From: Dendrobium chrysotoxum
Taxonomy: Eukaryota; Streptophyta; Magnoliopsida; Asparagales; Orchidaceae
NCBI GenBank assembly: GCA_019925795.1
Contig: CM034304.1
Location: 21,902,228 to 21,966,227 of the forward strand
Direction of reading: 5' to 3'
Length of the DNA stretch: 64,000 nucleotides
Position numbers and translations under genes: made by a program
Shown here: piece by piece, positions 34,550 to 47,160 of the stretch
How the letters are laid out: the number at the start of each line of letters is the position of its first letter
Position numbering within the stretch: the stretch's first letter is position 1
Notes under the pieces: generated by a model
Databases searched by the model: none
The model's input: the letters and a program-made list of their open reading frames with translations, nothing else
What the model was told of the DNA's origin: nothing

Positions 34550-34666
34550 AGATCAACAAGACCCAGATATGAAAGATGGCCAAAATGCCAATCAGGTAGC
34601 ACCCATATAGAGTGCTACTTCTATAATTAGTTTTGATTTAATTTTATAGTTCACTGAACTAGTAAC
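34550..34666 (+). pseudogene. Gag start of chromovirus E
   Basis: Codons near 34552 read DQQDPDMKDGQNANQVAP, comparable to MDPQDPKAANGL at the gag start of element H (62478). It is cut at 34666 by element C; the sequence after C (41535 onward) resumes at the equivalent position of gag. Confidence 0.55.
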
Positions 34667-36341
34667 TGATAAGTGTAAATAATGTTATAGTTTATATATT
34701 TATTTGTTAATGAAAATTTATTATTTTAATTGTATTTGTGAGGAAAAAAATATAAAATAGGCAAAAGTTTTAAGTATGATACAGTACCGCGGCGTCGGAC
34801 ATAATACCGGGGGGTACCATCAATGACATCACCAGAGTGCCCAAATATGGATATGGTGGTATCTAGCCTTTGTTTGACAGTGACACAGTGTCAAAGGAGT
34901 CAGCACTGTAATGCCTAGCCAACTATCCCAGTGCCGCAGTGTTAGAGGAGTCAATGTCGTAAACCCTAGTCACTGTCTAGACAGCACTGCGATGCCAAAT
35001 TCGAACACTACTAAGTCAAGGGAGTGCTACATAGACATTCCAGTGCTCAACCATCGATAGTTCCATGGTGCTATAGTTGTAATTATTCATACCACTATCT
35101 AACAGTGACCAACCTATTGATTTATTAAATAGTGATCCATGTCAACAAGCACCGTAGTGGAGGAAACCCTTCAGGGTTGTAGTATTAGTTCATTTTATTG
35201 GTGCCACGATGCAAATGTTTTGAGCACCACATCACTAGAATCCATTTTCTATATTTTCTCAATAGTTTGTTTATAATGTTAGTACAGGAATTCAGTCTCT
35301 TGTTTAATTTTATTCTTTACAATGCTTTTGATTTTTCCTTGGGAGTGAAAACTAAGGGAATTCGGAGAAGTACTAGAGGCATTCTATTAGAGTGTTTGGC
35401 TTGTATTTGTGGAAGCAATTCTATAAGTTGAAGGAGGAGTATAGAGGAGATCATTGAACCCTCAGGTAATATCTTTTCTTCAGTACTTTCTTTCTTTTGT
35501 GCAATTAATAAAAATGAATATGCTTCACTTGTTCTTCATGTCTAACTAAATTCTCTAATTTTTTATTAATAGCGCAAATGAATATGGATTACTAATGAAT
35601 TCTCTTCATCAATAATTTCATGATATTTTCAATATATCATATCATTATTTAATGCATATAGTGGCCATATATGTAGTTAATATCAGGTGTAATGTAGAGC
35701 CTATGAATAGGAAAGTAGACGCAACTAGGTAGGTTGAATTGGTATGATGCAAGCATAGGCATAATGCTTGTCATGTATCAAATTTATAGAGATGAATTAT
35801 CGTAAGGGAGTTTTAGCAGTGCATGCTACTTACTCTTGTAAGATTTTCATAGGATGACAGACTATGGGAGTTTAGAGTGGTATGAAGGTTCGAAGAGTTT
35901 AATCTGTTCTTTATCTCTTCATGCTTAATTGAGCGGTCGGTGATGCATATGCTCTAAATAACATCAATATAAAAGAGAATTATTAGGAAATATATTGTAT
36001 TTACATTCCAACAATCCAAAACCATTTATCCAAATAGTGTTTCAATTAATTATTTTTTATTTTAAATTAACAGATTGAATCTCCACCCAAACTTATTTTA
36101 ACTGAGCAAGATAATTATTGTAGTTGAAGTAGCCAATACTAGTATTTGCAAGTAAACATTCTTCCTCATGGGATTGATACTCTACTCTATCACTAAATTA
36201 CTTGATTCGGCAAGTATACTTGTGTATATTAAGTGGGACTTCTATAATTTTTATATCAAAAAACATTTATGCATTATTTAGGGATTCATAGAGCTCTAAA
36301 TTATTTTCATAATTCTTTAGGCTACGCCATCGCCCCCATTA
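34667..36341 (+). repeat. 5' LTR of element C
   Basis: It begins TGATAAGTGTAAATAATG and pairs along its length with 39872-41534. It contains many short words on a CACTGCAGTGC / GTGCCGCAGTG theme (34790-35060), usual in Athila LTRs of this type. No gene. Confidence 0.85.
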
Positions 36342-36347
36342 AGTTTT

Positions 36348-36363
36348 TGGCACCATTGCTGGG
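36348..36363 (+). other. Primer binding site of element C (tRNA-Asp type)
   Basis: TGGCACCATTGCTGGG, six bases after the LTR, matches the Athila primer site TGGCGCCGTTGCCGGG with three changes. Confidence 0.78.
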
Positions 36364-36477
36364 AAAGAATTTATTTTGTTTACAAGTATACTATATAGTT
36401 GAATCAATTGCATAATTAGTCCTAGTATTTTCTTTTATTCTTTTATTTTAATTTACTGATTTCATATCTTTGATTGT

Positions 36478-37640
36478 ATGCTTATAAGATATAGAAGAGA
36501 GGCACATTTAAATTTTGATTCTGAAAATGAGAGAACCCTTTTTAAAATTAAAACCACCAAAAATATTTTTAAAAAGGCCGACCCTATTTACAACTTAGAT
36601 CATTTTAGACCTCTTAAGGATTTTGCAAATCCTTTATTAGATGGAATTCACCAAAGCATAAATAGACCCCCCATCTAAGCAAATAATTTTGAATTAAAAC
36701 CTGCAATCTTTCATATGGTACAAAATTCTCAATTTGGGGGAATACCCACTGAAGACCCTAACCTATATTTAGTATGTTTTATAAAAATTTGTGTGATATT
36801 TAAGTATAATAGTGTTAGTGATGATGTCATTAGACTTATATTATTCCCATTTTCTATAAGAGATAAGGCAAAAATGTGGTTAAATTCTTTACCCTAAGCT
36901 TTATTACCACATGGAATGAGTCGACCCACAATTTTCTAGGAAAGTATTTTCCACCTTCTAAGACTACCAAGCTTAGAAGTGATATTACTTTTTTACTCAG
37001 TTAGAAGGAGAATCTATTTATGAGAGTTGGGAGAGATTCAAGGAGATGCTTAAAAAGTGCCCTAACTATGCCTTACCTGATTGGTTAATAATTCAAACTT
37101 TTTATAATGGATTGGTAGGATCCCTTAGAGCCATAATTGATATTACAGTTGCAGGTTCTTTGATGTCAAAGCCTTTTAAAGATGCTTATGAATTAATTAA
37201 ACAAATGGCAACAAATAATTTTAAGTAGCTTATTGATAGGGTAAATCCTAAGAGAGTGGCTAGAGTTTATGAAAATAAATCTTTATCTATTTTAACTGCA
37301 CAAGTTGCTGCAATATCAAAGAAATTGCGCACTTTAGGCTTAAATTCTGATTCATCTTTACATTTAAAAGATAAAAGCTCACTGGAAAAAAATGATATTC
37401 AAGGGATTGAAAATATAAATTTGATTGGAAGATAAAGTAATCACTATTAAAATATATATAATCCAGCTTAGAGGAATCACCCAAATTTTAGTTAGTCAAT
37501 TAATAGTGGTAGAAATCAATGAAATTTTGATCAAAATAACCAAGGCACAAATTAGAATAATCAAAATCAAGCTATTAACAATCCAAGACAAGCATATCCT
37601 CTTGGATTTAATTAAAGAAACAGTATGGAACTAGAAAGAC
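36478..37640 (+). pseudogene. Gag of Athila-like element C, broken
   Basis: Frames 36478-36678, 36715-36897 and 37046-37228 join into one gag: YNLDHFRPLKDFANP, FELKPAIFHMVQNSQFGG, IRDKAKMWLNSLP, then WERFKEMLKKCPNYALPDWL and MSKPFKDAYELIKQMATNNF. These are the standard Athila gag blocks. After 37230 it decays into Asn-rich, low-complexity sequence. Stops at 36676 and 36895 and a frame change near 36960 break it. Confidence 0.82.
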
Positions 37641-37883
37641 ACCACTAAAAGATGTGGTCATACAATTGGGAACTCAATTAGAAAACTAAGTCACTTCAAT
37701 TAAAAATTTGGAAACTCAACTAAGTCAACTTTCTACTCTGTGAGTAGTAGACCCATTGGATCTATTCATAGTAACATTGAAGTTAATCTTAAAGAGAAGG
37801 AAAGAGATACCAATGAGACCCAATTGAATAATGGCAATCATCCACCTTAGCCAAATGGAAAATCTAGGCAATGTCTAGCAGAA

Positions 37884-38000
37884 GACTATAAACTTAGCAA
37901 TACTTAGGAGGCAACCCAACGTTAGGTCTAGTAAGTTATCCAGTCTGGCTAAAGACTATAAACTTAGCATTTTTAGGGAGGTAACCCTATCTTTTAAGTT
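37884..38000 (+). repeat. Two copies of the post-pol motif of element C
   Basis: The phrase GACTATAAACTTAGCA, followed by AGGAGGCAACCCAAC or GGGAGGTAACCCTA, occurs at about 37887-37922 and about 37964-37998. Athila elements carry a phrase like this once after pol, so the doubling may mark the deletion that removed pol. Confidence 0.65.
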
Positions 38001-38239
38001 AAGTTTTGCTTAATATGCTTAAAAAAACCTTTAAGAAAGAAGAAGGGAGCATCGCTGTGCCATACCCTTGAACACTGTAGTGCCCCGATGGGCCTTAATG
38101 ATTGAAAGTTAAAAAAAATTTCAAACTTCCCTACCACTGAAATCTATAAAACCAAGTAATAGGAAGTTCTCTTCTCATTTCATACCTACTTTTGAGTGAG
38201 TATCATACTTTCTTCTTTTGGAAATCAAAAGTCTAAGCG

Positions 38240-38640
38240 ATGGGTAGAATCAAGCATACATCATCTTCTTCAAAGAACAAAAATGAAAATCATACCAAGA
38301 ATAATGATTCTTCTTCACTTCTCCACTTGCAAAGTTTTGCAATTATTACTAAGTTAAAAAAATTCAAAGAGGAGTTTCATGAAGATAAGAAGAAGTACAT
38401 GGTAGAAATAAGAAACAAGCTTGGTGGTAGAGTTTTCTTGTATGATTTATTTCCTGGGTAAGATTTGTTGCTATTTGGTTATAAGGAAAAATATTGCCAT
38501 AAAAAAAATTAAATCTGGAAGGATTGGTCCTTTCACTATCATTAGAATGTTTCTTAATGGTGCCATCAGGATACATGAAGAGAAAACTTTTCAAACCATC
38601 AAAGTCAATGGGTTAGATTGAAATAATATGATTAGAGGAG
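38240..38640 (+). pseudogene. Remnant of Athila post-pol ORF joined to an integrase C-terminus
   Basis: An ORF opens at 38240 (MGRIKHTSSSSKNKNENH, Ser/Lys/Asn-rich) and from about 38420 the text resembles the integrase C-terminal tail: VFLYDLFPG, then KSGRIGPFTIIRMFLNGAI and FQTIKVNG, like LFPGKLRSRWSGPF and KVNGQRLK in intact elements. A frame shift separates the two. The order, with post-pol motif first and integrase tail after, is not normal for Athila and suggests rearrangement. Confidence 0.5.
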
Positions 38641-39871
38641 TGAAGAATTACTAAGGATGTGTATGTGTTTTATTATTCTACTTTATTGTTTTGTAGAAGA
38701 GAAGGAAGTGATGGGAGATATTGGCTTATGTATTTGAACTTAATTGAAAATTTTGGCTTTAAGATTCATTGTTGAATGTTGGGTGCTATGTACATTTGTT
38801 ATCATGTAACTGTGTTATATTATGAATGTTATATCTTGTTTTATTTTCAACACGTATTTTATGCACTTTTTTCACTCATATGAAAGCATGTGTTTGTAAT
38901 ATTTGTTTATGTGTTTATTTACATATTAGCAAATTCCCTTCATACTTAAATTATTAATGTCCTCCCATTACTTTTATATTCTGATTATTTAATTAACCTT
39001 TATAAAAATCATAATTAAAAATTATGAAAAATTAGGATAATAATAACACCCTAGATCCTAGTTTGAATGAACTATGTTTATAGTTTATAGATTGGAAAAA
39101 CTAAGACTTAACTCATTCAACCATTTGAGCTATTATCCTAATTTTAATTTATAAGCTATACCTTTATGAATTTAACTTTTAGAACTTAAAAGATGAATAA
39201 TTAGTATTAAAAATTAGATATGAGTATATTAAAATTTAAAATCATAGTTAACCTGAAGATGGAATTAGTAATCTCTTCAACTCCATACATTAAAATTATT
39301 AAGATTGTATGAGAATCCTAAAGCATAAGCAGATATTCAAAATCATTAATTATGTACTCTACAAAAGAAAAAAAAAGAAAGAAAAAGAACTATAAATAGT
39401 TCTTAAAAAGAAAAAGAAATGAAAATTATCAAAAGAAAAAGATGAATTCATTCAAAAATCAGTATTAGTTAAAGCTTAAGATTTTAAATATAGTCTTACA
39501 CAAAAATAATAAAGGATAATGAGAAGGAGCTAATGCAAGGGATGGAGAATTAATGAAAGTATAATTTTAACTACAATCATATCTAATTATTAAAACTATA
39601 TTATTCACTTCATCATTCAAAAGGTAATGATTAAATCTATAACCTATAATTTCAAATTAGGTAATAAGAATGATTGATTAAGTTTAACTATTGGTATACT
39701 TCTAAACTAGAAGTATACCTTTGATTCATTTTTACTAATTAAAGACAGTGATGTATTATCATATATTTTAGTAATCTTAGATTATCACTTTTTATTTTGA
39801 TTAATCACTTAATTAGAATTATAAACTTTTATTTGCTTGAGAATAAGCAAGAGTTTAAGCTGAGGAGAATT
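38640..39871 (+). other. Non-coding 3' region of element C
   Basis: AT-rich with no gene. It has A-rich runs at 39365-39440 (AAAGAAAAAG repeats). It ends in a weak polypurine stretch (GCTGAGGAGAATT, 39859-39871) directly before the 3' LTR. Confidence 0.55.
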
Positions 39872-41534
39872 TGATAAGTATAAATAATATTATATTTTAT
39901 ATATTTATTTGTTAGTAAAAATATATTATTTTAGTTGTATTTATACAAAAAATACAGAAATGGATAGAACTTTCAAGTATGGTACAACAACACAGCATCG
40001 GATACAATACCACCGCAGTACCATCATTGACACCACTGGCGTGACTAAATATGGACATGGTGGTGCCCAGTCTCTATTTGACAATGCCACAACGTCTGAG
40101 GAGTTAGTACTGCAAAGCTCAGCCAACTATCCCAGCATCGTAACATCAAAGGAGTCAGTGCCACAAAGCCCAGTCTCTGTCTATATAGTGTCATGATGCC
40201 AAATTTTAGAGCCGTTAAGTCAAGGGAGAGCCACGTGGACGTTACAGAGCTTAACCATGAGCAGCACCATTGCTCTATAATTATAACTGCTCAGGCCATA
40301 ATCTGCCAGCAAAGTGACATATCGATTCATTAAACAGCGATCCATGTTAGCCAGCACCACAGTGGAGGAAACCCTTCAGTGCTATGAAGTTAGTTATTTT
40401 TATGGGCACCACAGTGTAAGTATTTTGAGTGTTGCGGTGCCAAAATCTATTTTTTATATTTTTCAATAAATAGTTTATTTGTAATTTTAGTAGAGGAGTT
40501 TAATTACTTATTTAATTTTAGTCTTTATAGTGTTTCTCTAATTTTTTCTTAGGAGTGACAACTAAAGGAATTTAGAGAAATACCAGATACATTCCATTAG
40601 AGTATTTGACTTGTATTTATGGAAGCAATTCTATAAGTTCAAGGAGTGTAGTGGAGATCATTGAATCCATTTGGTGATATCTTTTCTTCTATACTTTCTT
40701 TCTTTTTTACAATTAATGAAACTGAATATGCTTCACTTGTTCTTCATTTATTGCTAAATTCTCTAGTTTTGAATTGATAGTGTAAATGAAATATGGAGTA
40801 CTAATGAAATCTCTTCATCAATAATTTCATGATATTTTCAATATACCACATCTTCATTTAATGCACATGATGGCCATATGTGTAGTTAATATCAGGTTGT
40901 AATATAGAGCCTAAGAATAGGAAAGAAGGCACAACTAGGTATGTTAAATTGGTATAATATAAGTATAAGCATAGTTCTTATCATGTATCAAATTTATAAA
41001 GATGAATTATCATTATAGGGTTTTAATAGTACACACTTTACTTACTCTTTTAACATTTTATAAGGTGACAGTCTATGATAGTTTAGAGTGGTATTGAGGT
41101 TAAAAGATTTTAATCTATTCTTTACCTCTTCATGCTTGACAGAGTAGTCAGTGATGCATATGCTCTGAATAAGATCAATATAAAAGAGAATCATTAGAAA
41201 ACATATTATATTTACATTTCATTAATCCAAAACTATTTATCCAAATAGTCTTTCAATTAATTGTTTTTTATTTTCAATTAAGTGTTTGAATCTCCACCCA
41301 AACTTATTTCAATTATGTAGGATAATTATTATAGTTGAAGTAGATAATTCTAGTATTTGTAAATAAACATTCTTCCTCATGGGATCGATAGTCTACTTTA
41401 TCATTTTATTACTTGATTTGGCTTATATGCATGCATTTATTAAGTGCCATTTTTATAATTTTTATATAAAAAAAACTAAGCATTATTTCAGTATTGATAG
41501 AGCTCTACTTTAGGTTACTCCACCTCCCCCATTA
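39872..41534 (+). repeat. 3' LTR of element C
   Basis: It starts TGATAAGTATAAATAATA and runs in parallel with the 5' LTR, including the shared tail CTTCCTCATGGGAT and CCCCCATTA. Many differences between the two LTRs indicate an old insertion. Confidence 0.85.
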
Positions 41535-42480
41535 CTAGCCCAACTAATAGGCAAGGCACAAAACAAGGTACCTTCTATTATATCAGTTGAGGTGGATAGA
41601 TACTTATAAATATTTATGTGGTTAAAGCCTTCAAGGTTTGAGGGTCATGTTGACCCTAAAATATTATAGGATTAGTTGAGTAGACAAAAGAAGATATTTG
41701 ACAGGATGTAGTGTCCCCCTAATAGGAAGGCACCTCTTGTTAATTTTTTTCGTAGACGAAGAAGTGATGGTGGCTAGGCTAAATGGAGGAGAGGTATTAG
41801 AGGAGGATGAAATCCCTGATTAATTAGAGGGAGTTTATTAATGCATTCTAAGAATGGTTTATACCCTCTTCTACACATAAGTAGATGCATTAAATATTTT
41901 TTTAGTTAGTTAAGGGAGTAGTACTATCATGAAGTACAAGGTTGAGTTTACTGCCTCAGCTAGGTAAGCTTTATAGTTAGTTTATACTCCCAAGGAGAAG
42001 TGCTACAGGCTTTTGAGGGGACTCAGGGATAATCTAAGATAGTCATTAGTTTTATTCCATATTTGTAATTTTATTGAGTTAGTATAGTGATCTCATTTGA
42101 TAGAGAATGATATCATAGCTACTCAGCAAGCGTGGACTACTAATAGAAAGTAGTTTAGTGGTGAGATGTTTAGTGGTAGTTTTTTTTTTTTTAGAAGAGG
42201 AGCAGGTTTAGGCTCCTTGAGTCCAGGAGATATGGAAAATTTATGATCATGGTAGTGTGGCTAGTTCTGATTTTGTTAGGGGGCTACCTATATACCATAA
42301 TTATGGCAGGTGTCACTTTGGTCAGTGTTATAGGATGATCATATAATATTTTTTGTGTGAGCAGATTGGACATGGGATAGCAGAGTGTCCATAGGCAGAA
42401 TTTGACTAACATTCAAAGTGTAGATATGAGAGTTATGTCAGGCCAACAACAAAATCAAGGATAATTCCACTTTGCATGTT
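41535..42480 (+). pseudogene. Gag of chromovirus E, continuation after element C
   Basis: Fragments readable in changing frames: MWLKPSRFEGHVDPKIL (41620-41670), MKYKVEF/YEVEFTASAR-type text (41930-41970) and the zinc-knuckle area FLCEQIGHGIAECP at about 42352-42393, in which the second Cys of the knuckle has become Glu or been lost. Packing and RNA binding would be the role. Many stops. Confidence 0.65.
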
Positions 42481-42629
42481 TACTGAGGGATTATCTAGTT
42501 ATGGTAGTGGTTCTAGTTTTATAGTAGGTACTATAGTAGGGAGATTACCCTCAGGCCTGGTAGTTCTATTACACAACTTTTTATTCAATCACATGTATAT
42601 AGTTTGACTAGACATAAGGACAGAGATAC

Positions 42630-44260
42630 TCTAGATGTTGTTATAGGTACAACTTATATTTTTTATCAGCCCTGTCATAATTTATTTGATTATGGGGCCA
42701 ATCACTCATTTATTTTTTCCTACTACTTTGATTCACTGCACTTACCTTCCATATTACTGCCTTTTTTTTATATTATTTAATCTATTAAAAATAGTATAAT
42801 AATCAGTAGGGTATGCTTTTGTGATATACACATATATGATAGAAAGTGGATGTCTAGTATGATTAGGTTGCCTATATCTAAATTTAATACTATTTTGGGA
42901 ATGGACTAGTTGAGCCGGTATGAGACTCAGATTGATTGTCTAAAGTAGTGGGTAACTTTATTTTTTAGTAGTGAGAGCTATTTCTTGTAGGGAGTTAGAG
43001 GTATTTTATCATGTCTGATTTTTACTATTAAAGTAAAATAAGTTATGGATGAAAGGTTATTTGGCATTTTTATCATGTGTTTGTGATTGAAGTGTAGATT
43101 ATAGCTCTCTTTCTTATGTCCTAGTAATATGAGAGTTTTTTGTAGTATGTCCTTAGGAGTTACTGAATCTGCCTCCAGATAGAGATAATGAGTTCTGTAT
43201 TTTCATAATTTTTTTAGTATCGCTCAATAACTAATGCTCCGTATAGGATGGTATCTAAAGAGCTTCAAAAGTTAAAAGTATAACTTCAGGAGTTATGTCC
43301 ATCCTAGTGTGGGTCCCACAGGAGAGCACTTATTCTAATTTTTAAGGAGAAGGATGGTATTATGCATATGTGTATAGGCTACAGGTATCTAAATAAAATC
43401 ACTATCAAGATCAAGTACCCTCTGCCAAGATTTGATGATTTATTTAACCATCTTGCAAGGCATTCTGTATTTTCTAAGATTAACCTGAGATCGGGATATT
43501 ATCAAGTAAATGTGAGAGAAGTAGATGTGGTGAAGACTACTTTTAATACCCAATATGGATATTATGAGTTCTTAGTAATGCTTTTTGGGATGACTAATGC
43601 TCCAGTAATTTTCATAGATCTAATGAATAAGGTATTTAGGGAATATCTGGATTAACTTATAATCATTTTTATGAAGGACATTTTTGTTTATTCTGCTTCT
43701 AATGTAGAGTATATAACTCATCTGAGAATTATTCTAGACACTCTGAGGAAGTATCAATTGTATGCTAAATTTCCAAGTATGGATTTTTGGTTGAAGAATA
43801 TTTCTTTCTTAGGGCATGTGGTGACCACTGCAGGCATTTCTATATATCCCTATAAAGTTCATGGTAATATCGATTTGTTGATGCTTACAATGCATATGAG
43901 GTCCACAGCTTCTTAGGTATGGCTAGTTACTATAACAAATTTTTGAAGGGATTCTCTCAAATTTCTACACCTTTGATGATATTGACTCAGAAGTCAGTGG
44001 CTTTCATCTAGACATCTAATTATGAAGCAAGCTTCTAGAAGCTAAAGGATTGTATGACAACTGCTCCAATTCTAACTCTTCCATCTGGTATGAAAGGACT
44101 TCAGGCATTCAGAGATGTTTCACTAAAAGAACTAGCATGTATTTTAAAGTAGCATGAAAAGGTCATAACATGTACTTCCAGGAAATTGAGTATACATTGG
44201 AGGAACTTATCTAACACATGATTGGGAGCTTGCTACTTGTAATACCAATCATAAAAAATT
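42630..44260 (+). pseudogene. Protease, reverse transcriptase and RNase H of chromovirus E, broken
   Basis: Protease active-site text FDYGANHSFIFS (about 42685) stands where FDCGASHSFIS is usual. RT runs in frame from 43362: MHMCIGYRYLNKITIKIKY, SKINLRSGYYQVNVREVD, KTTFNTQYGYYEFLVMLFGM, then a stop and IIIFMKDIFVYS, in which the YIDDILVYS motif has lost both Asp pairs. ISFLGHVVTTAGIS ends the RT; connection and RNase H text (SFLGMASYYNKFLKGFSQI) continues to about 44260. The catalytic Asp loss shows long inactivity. Confidence 0.82.
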
Positions 44261-44269
44261 TTAGGTAAT

Positions 44270-46000
44270 TTCCCCTAATAACCATCAATTTGGATTTAAT
44301 TAAAAATTATCAACTTTAGAATAATTAATAATGTCTTAGGAAATCAAGTTTTAGGTTGGAGGAGTGGAAATCCAAGTTTGGCAAAAATTTCTCTATGGGT
44401 GTCATGACGCCTTTATTTACAGCACCGCAACATAAAGCACTATGGAAAATGAAAAAGTAGGTTTTAAGAGAGCACTATGGAACCAGTAAGTGCTTCCACA
44501 ATGTCAAGTCTTAGGTGAGCATATTTTTGTTAAATCTATAAAATTCTCTTGAGGTGTTGCGACATTGAGAAATTGAGTGCCATAGTGCAAGGTCAAATTA
44601 GTGCTTTTTAAATATTAAAAATATATAAACCTATTTCCAAATCCTTTTGCCCAGCCATCTAGCTGGAGAAGAAAGAGGAGGAAAGAGAAGTAGAGATAAA
44701 ACATACGAGGGTTCAAAGGCCAAAATCCAAAAACTATCTATTCAGCCGGTTAGGGATATTATCGAGCTCAAGGAAGACAACCCATACTCAATTTTTTATT
44801 TCAATTCTAGTGAATATAAAGAGATATGCCTTTAAATGTGTTTTTATTGAGTTTGAAAAAATGTTTACCATATAATTTTTAGCATATTATTATATTCTCT
44901 ATTATGGACCATTTAATTATAGAATGCAAAATTTTACTAGTTGGTTTACTCTATGTGAATATCTTAAAGTTCAGGATAATTGAGTCACCACTAAATCTTA
45001 GTACAATTGGTAAAATATATTAATTTAGCATTCTACATAATCTTTGTGAAATAGGTGAAATTCTAGAAGCTTTGTATAAGAACCTAAAATTTGGGTATTT
45101 TAAAAAAATTTGGTATTTATTATATATAGGCTTTGTATTCCTCAGTTATTTATTGCCTTTACATTATCATGAATTTCATGGCATTCTAGAGCTTTGTTGT
45201 TGAAAAAAAGTACAATATGGAATTCTCTACTTAGGCCCAATGCAAATATATCTCTATGTTGGATTACTTTATTCTTCTTTGGCTATAAGATGACTTAGTG
45301 TTGAAATATACTCTGCTCTATTTTGGCTTGACTCTACACCCACCTCAAGCAGGTGGAGGTGGTAATTGGGAGTTATAAGTGTTTATTATTACTTGTGCAT
45401 TTCTGCATCCACTTTCATATGTGAACTAGCATGCCAAAATTGTGGGGCAAACACTATTTTTATTCTTTTGTTATTTTCCATTTTGAACTAAATATTAAAC
45501 TATGTTATGGGGGAAAGGGTTAGCCTACTAAGTTTTACACTCATTCTATTATTCAAAACATTTTAGGTAAAGAAGAAGGTCCTATTGAGTTGATTAAATC
45601 TGATAATGTGTTGTATTTAAAAGTTTGGTTTCAATCATCATAATCTGAGCAATTATGATATTAGTATCTTGGAATGAATATTTTTTATATACTTCATGTA
45701 CATATGCTTTACATTATTTTGGATGATTAGTAAGCTCTGAAATATGAGAAATTCCATTCATAATTAATAGACATATAGGAAAAGTTGGTTTAAATTCCTT
45801 TTATTGGCCTTGGGGCTTTACAAAGTGATAACATAACAATGATTGGGAGGGATTTAATCAGTGCTAGAGCCATAGGGAATGATTTGTAAATTTAAGGCAA
45901 GAAAAGTTAGATAGTTTGGAGCTAAATTTTGTATGATTTATAGTAAGTCATTGGGTTTGTTATTGAATTCTTTTTTTTTTTGAATTGTTTGAAGTATTGT
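44270..46000 (+). other. Decayed sequence, possibly Athila post-pol region
   Basis: No clear gene. A 62-codon frame at 44647-44835 (Lys/Arg-rich, then YSIFYFNSSEYKEI) and GCACCGCAAC-type words at 44415-44580 resemble the start region of the Athila ORF after pol and its GC-word leader (compare 38040-38100). From 45000 to 46000 I see nothing specific beyond AT-rich unique-looking sequence. Confidence 0.35.
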
Positions 46001-46004
46001 TGTA

Positions 46005-47160
46005 ATGGACTCTCTAGACCTTGAAGAAGCGAATGGGCAAAGTTTTAGAGTTACAACAATTCATAGTATAAAAGAAGCAATAGCCTAGGATTCAATGATG
46101 TAATTTATTAAGTTGGTAGCATAGTTGATGGGAGAAGCCCATAGTTGGATGTTAGGTGTGAGGTGAGATAAGATAGATCATCATTTATATTTTTTTTTAA
46201 GATTAAAACCTCCCATTTTCAAGGAGCCATAAATCCTCAATCTTTAGAAGATTGCTGCTTGTTGAGGTTGGAGAAATTATTTAACAGTATGCAGCATCCT
46301 GAGAGTAGGAATGTACCCTTAGCAGTATTTCTTCTTGATGGAGAATCTTAGTGCTTGTGGGTAGGCCACTAGAGGGAATAATTTCAGGGCAGAGCGAATG
46401 GTGAGATTTCTTGGGAAGAATTTGTAGACACTTTTTGAGATTAGTTTGCGTCATCACCTATGAGGAAGCAGGAGCAATTCTTAAGGCTGTTATAGAGAAT
46501 AAAGACTATAATGTGGTATGAAGCAGAGTTTACAGCCCTGGCCTAGTATACTCCTTAGTTAGTTAGTATACTAAAGGAGAAATGTTATCACTTTCTCAGA
46601 AGATTGAGGGATAGTCTGAGGCATATGCTGGTGCCATTTCATATTCAAGATTTCTTTGAGCTGGTGGAGAGAGCATTGGTGGAAAGTGATTAATAACCAC
46701 GCAGCAGAGATGGGACGCAAGTAGGAGAAGATTTAGAGGGGAGCCATGCAGGAGTCGACATAGTGGGAAGAGGCCCAGGTTTGGGGGTGGTGGAGAGTCT
46801 TGGAAGGTTTTGTAGTTTCTGTTAGCATAGAAAGATTTGCATATGTTGGCAATGTTCTGTTGTGTGGATATTATGGTTGAAAGCATTCTGATAAGTGTTA
46901 TAAATATACGGGTTAGTTTTTTTTATTATGGCCAGCCTTGTCATAAGGTGGCTAGGTGCCCTTATAATGTACTAGAGGGTAGATCTGATGTAGGACGAAG
47001 TCAAAGATAGCCATCAATAGTAGCTTTTTCCTAGTGTTATTAGTGAGGGTTCAACAATATATAGTGGGTGAAAATTCTATGGAAGGTAGTTAGAAGTGCC
47101 CCTCTAATTCTGCCCAAAGTCTATAATTTCACTCAGCAAGAGGCAAAGGAAGCTATCAAT
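46005..47160 (+). pseudogene. Gag of chromovirus F, broken
   Basis: The ATG at 46005 gives MDSLDLEEANGQSFRVTTIH. Later fragments match chromovirus gag: the DRIDHHLYFFLRLKPPIFKE-like block at about 46170-46220, LMENLSACG near 46340, and a zinc-knuckle-like pair near 46850-46960 (LCGYYG-KHSDKCYKY, then CHKVARCP). Stops are frequent. Confidence 0.6.

Larger units (their letters stand above)
34667..41534 (+). mobile_element. Athila-like element C, pol-deleted (6.9 kb)
   Basis: Both LTRs are present: 34667-36341 and 39872-41534, starting TGATAAGT-TAAATAAT and ending CCCCATTA. The internal part is only 3.5 kb: primer site, gag, a short non-coding repeat and an integrase C-terminal remnant, so nearly all of pol is gone. 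It must have depended on other elements to move. Flanking pentamers GTAAC and CTAGC match at three of five bases, a possible decayed target duplication. The host is gag of element E. Confidence 0.82.
32600..44260 (+). mobile_element. Chromovirus-like Ty3/gypsy element E, interrupted
   Basis: An LTR-like region (about 32600-34392) is followed by a tRNA-Met-type primer site at 34394, a gag start near 34550, then, after the insertion of element C (34667-41534), the rest of gag, a protease, RT and part of RNase H ending near 44260. RT carries RYLNKITIKIKYPLPRFDDL, typical of Tekay/Del-type chromoviruses. The integrase and 3' LTR are not found. The left boundary is uncertain. Confidence 0.7.

Noticed and set aside
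39365..39440. A-rich stretch as a LINE or SINE tail
   Set aside because: No target duplication or element body adjoins it; it is internal to element C and looks like low-complexity sequence.
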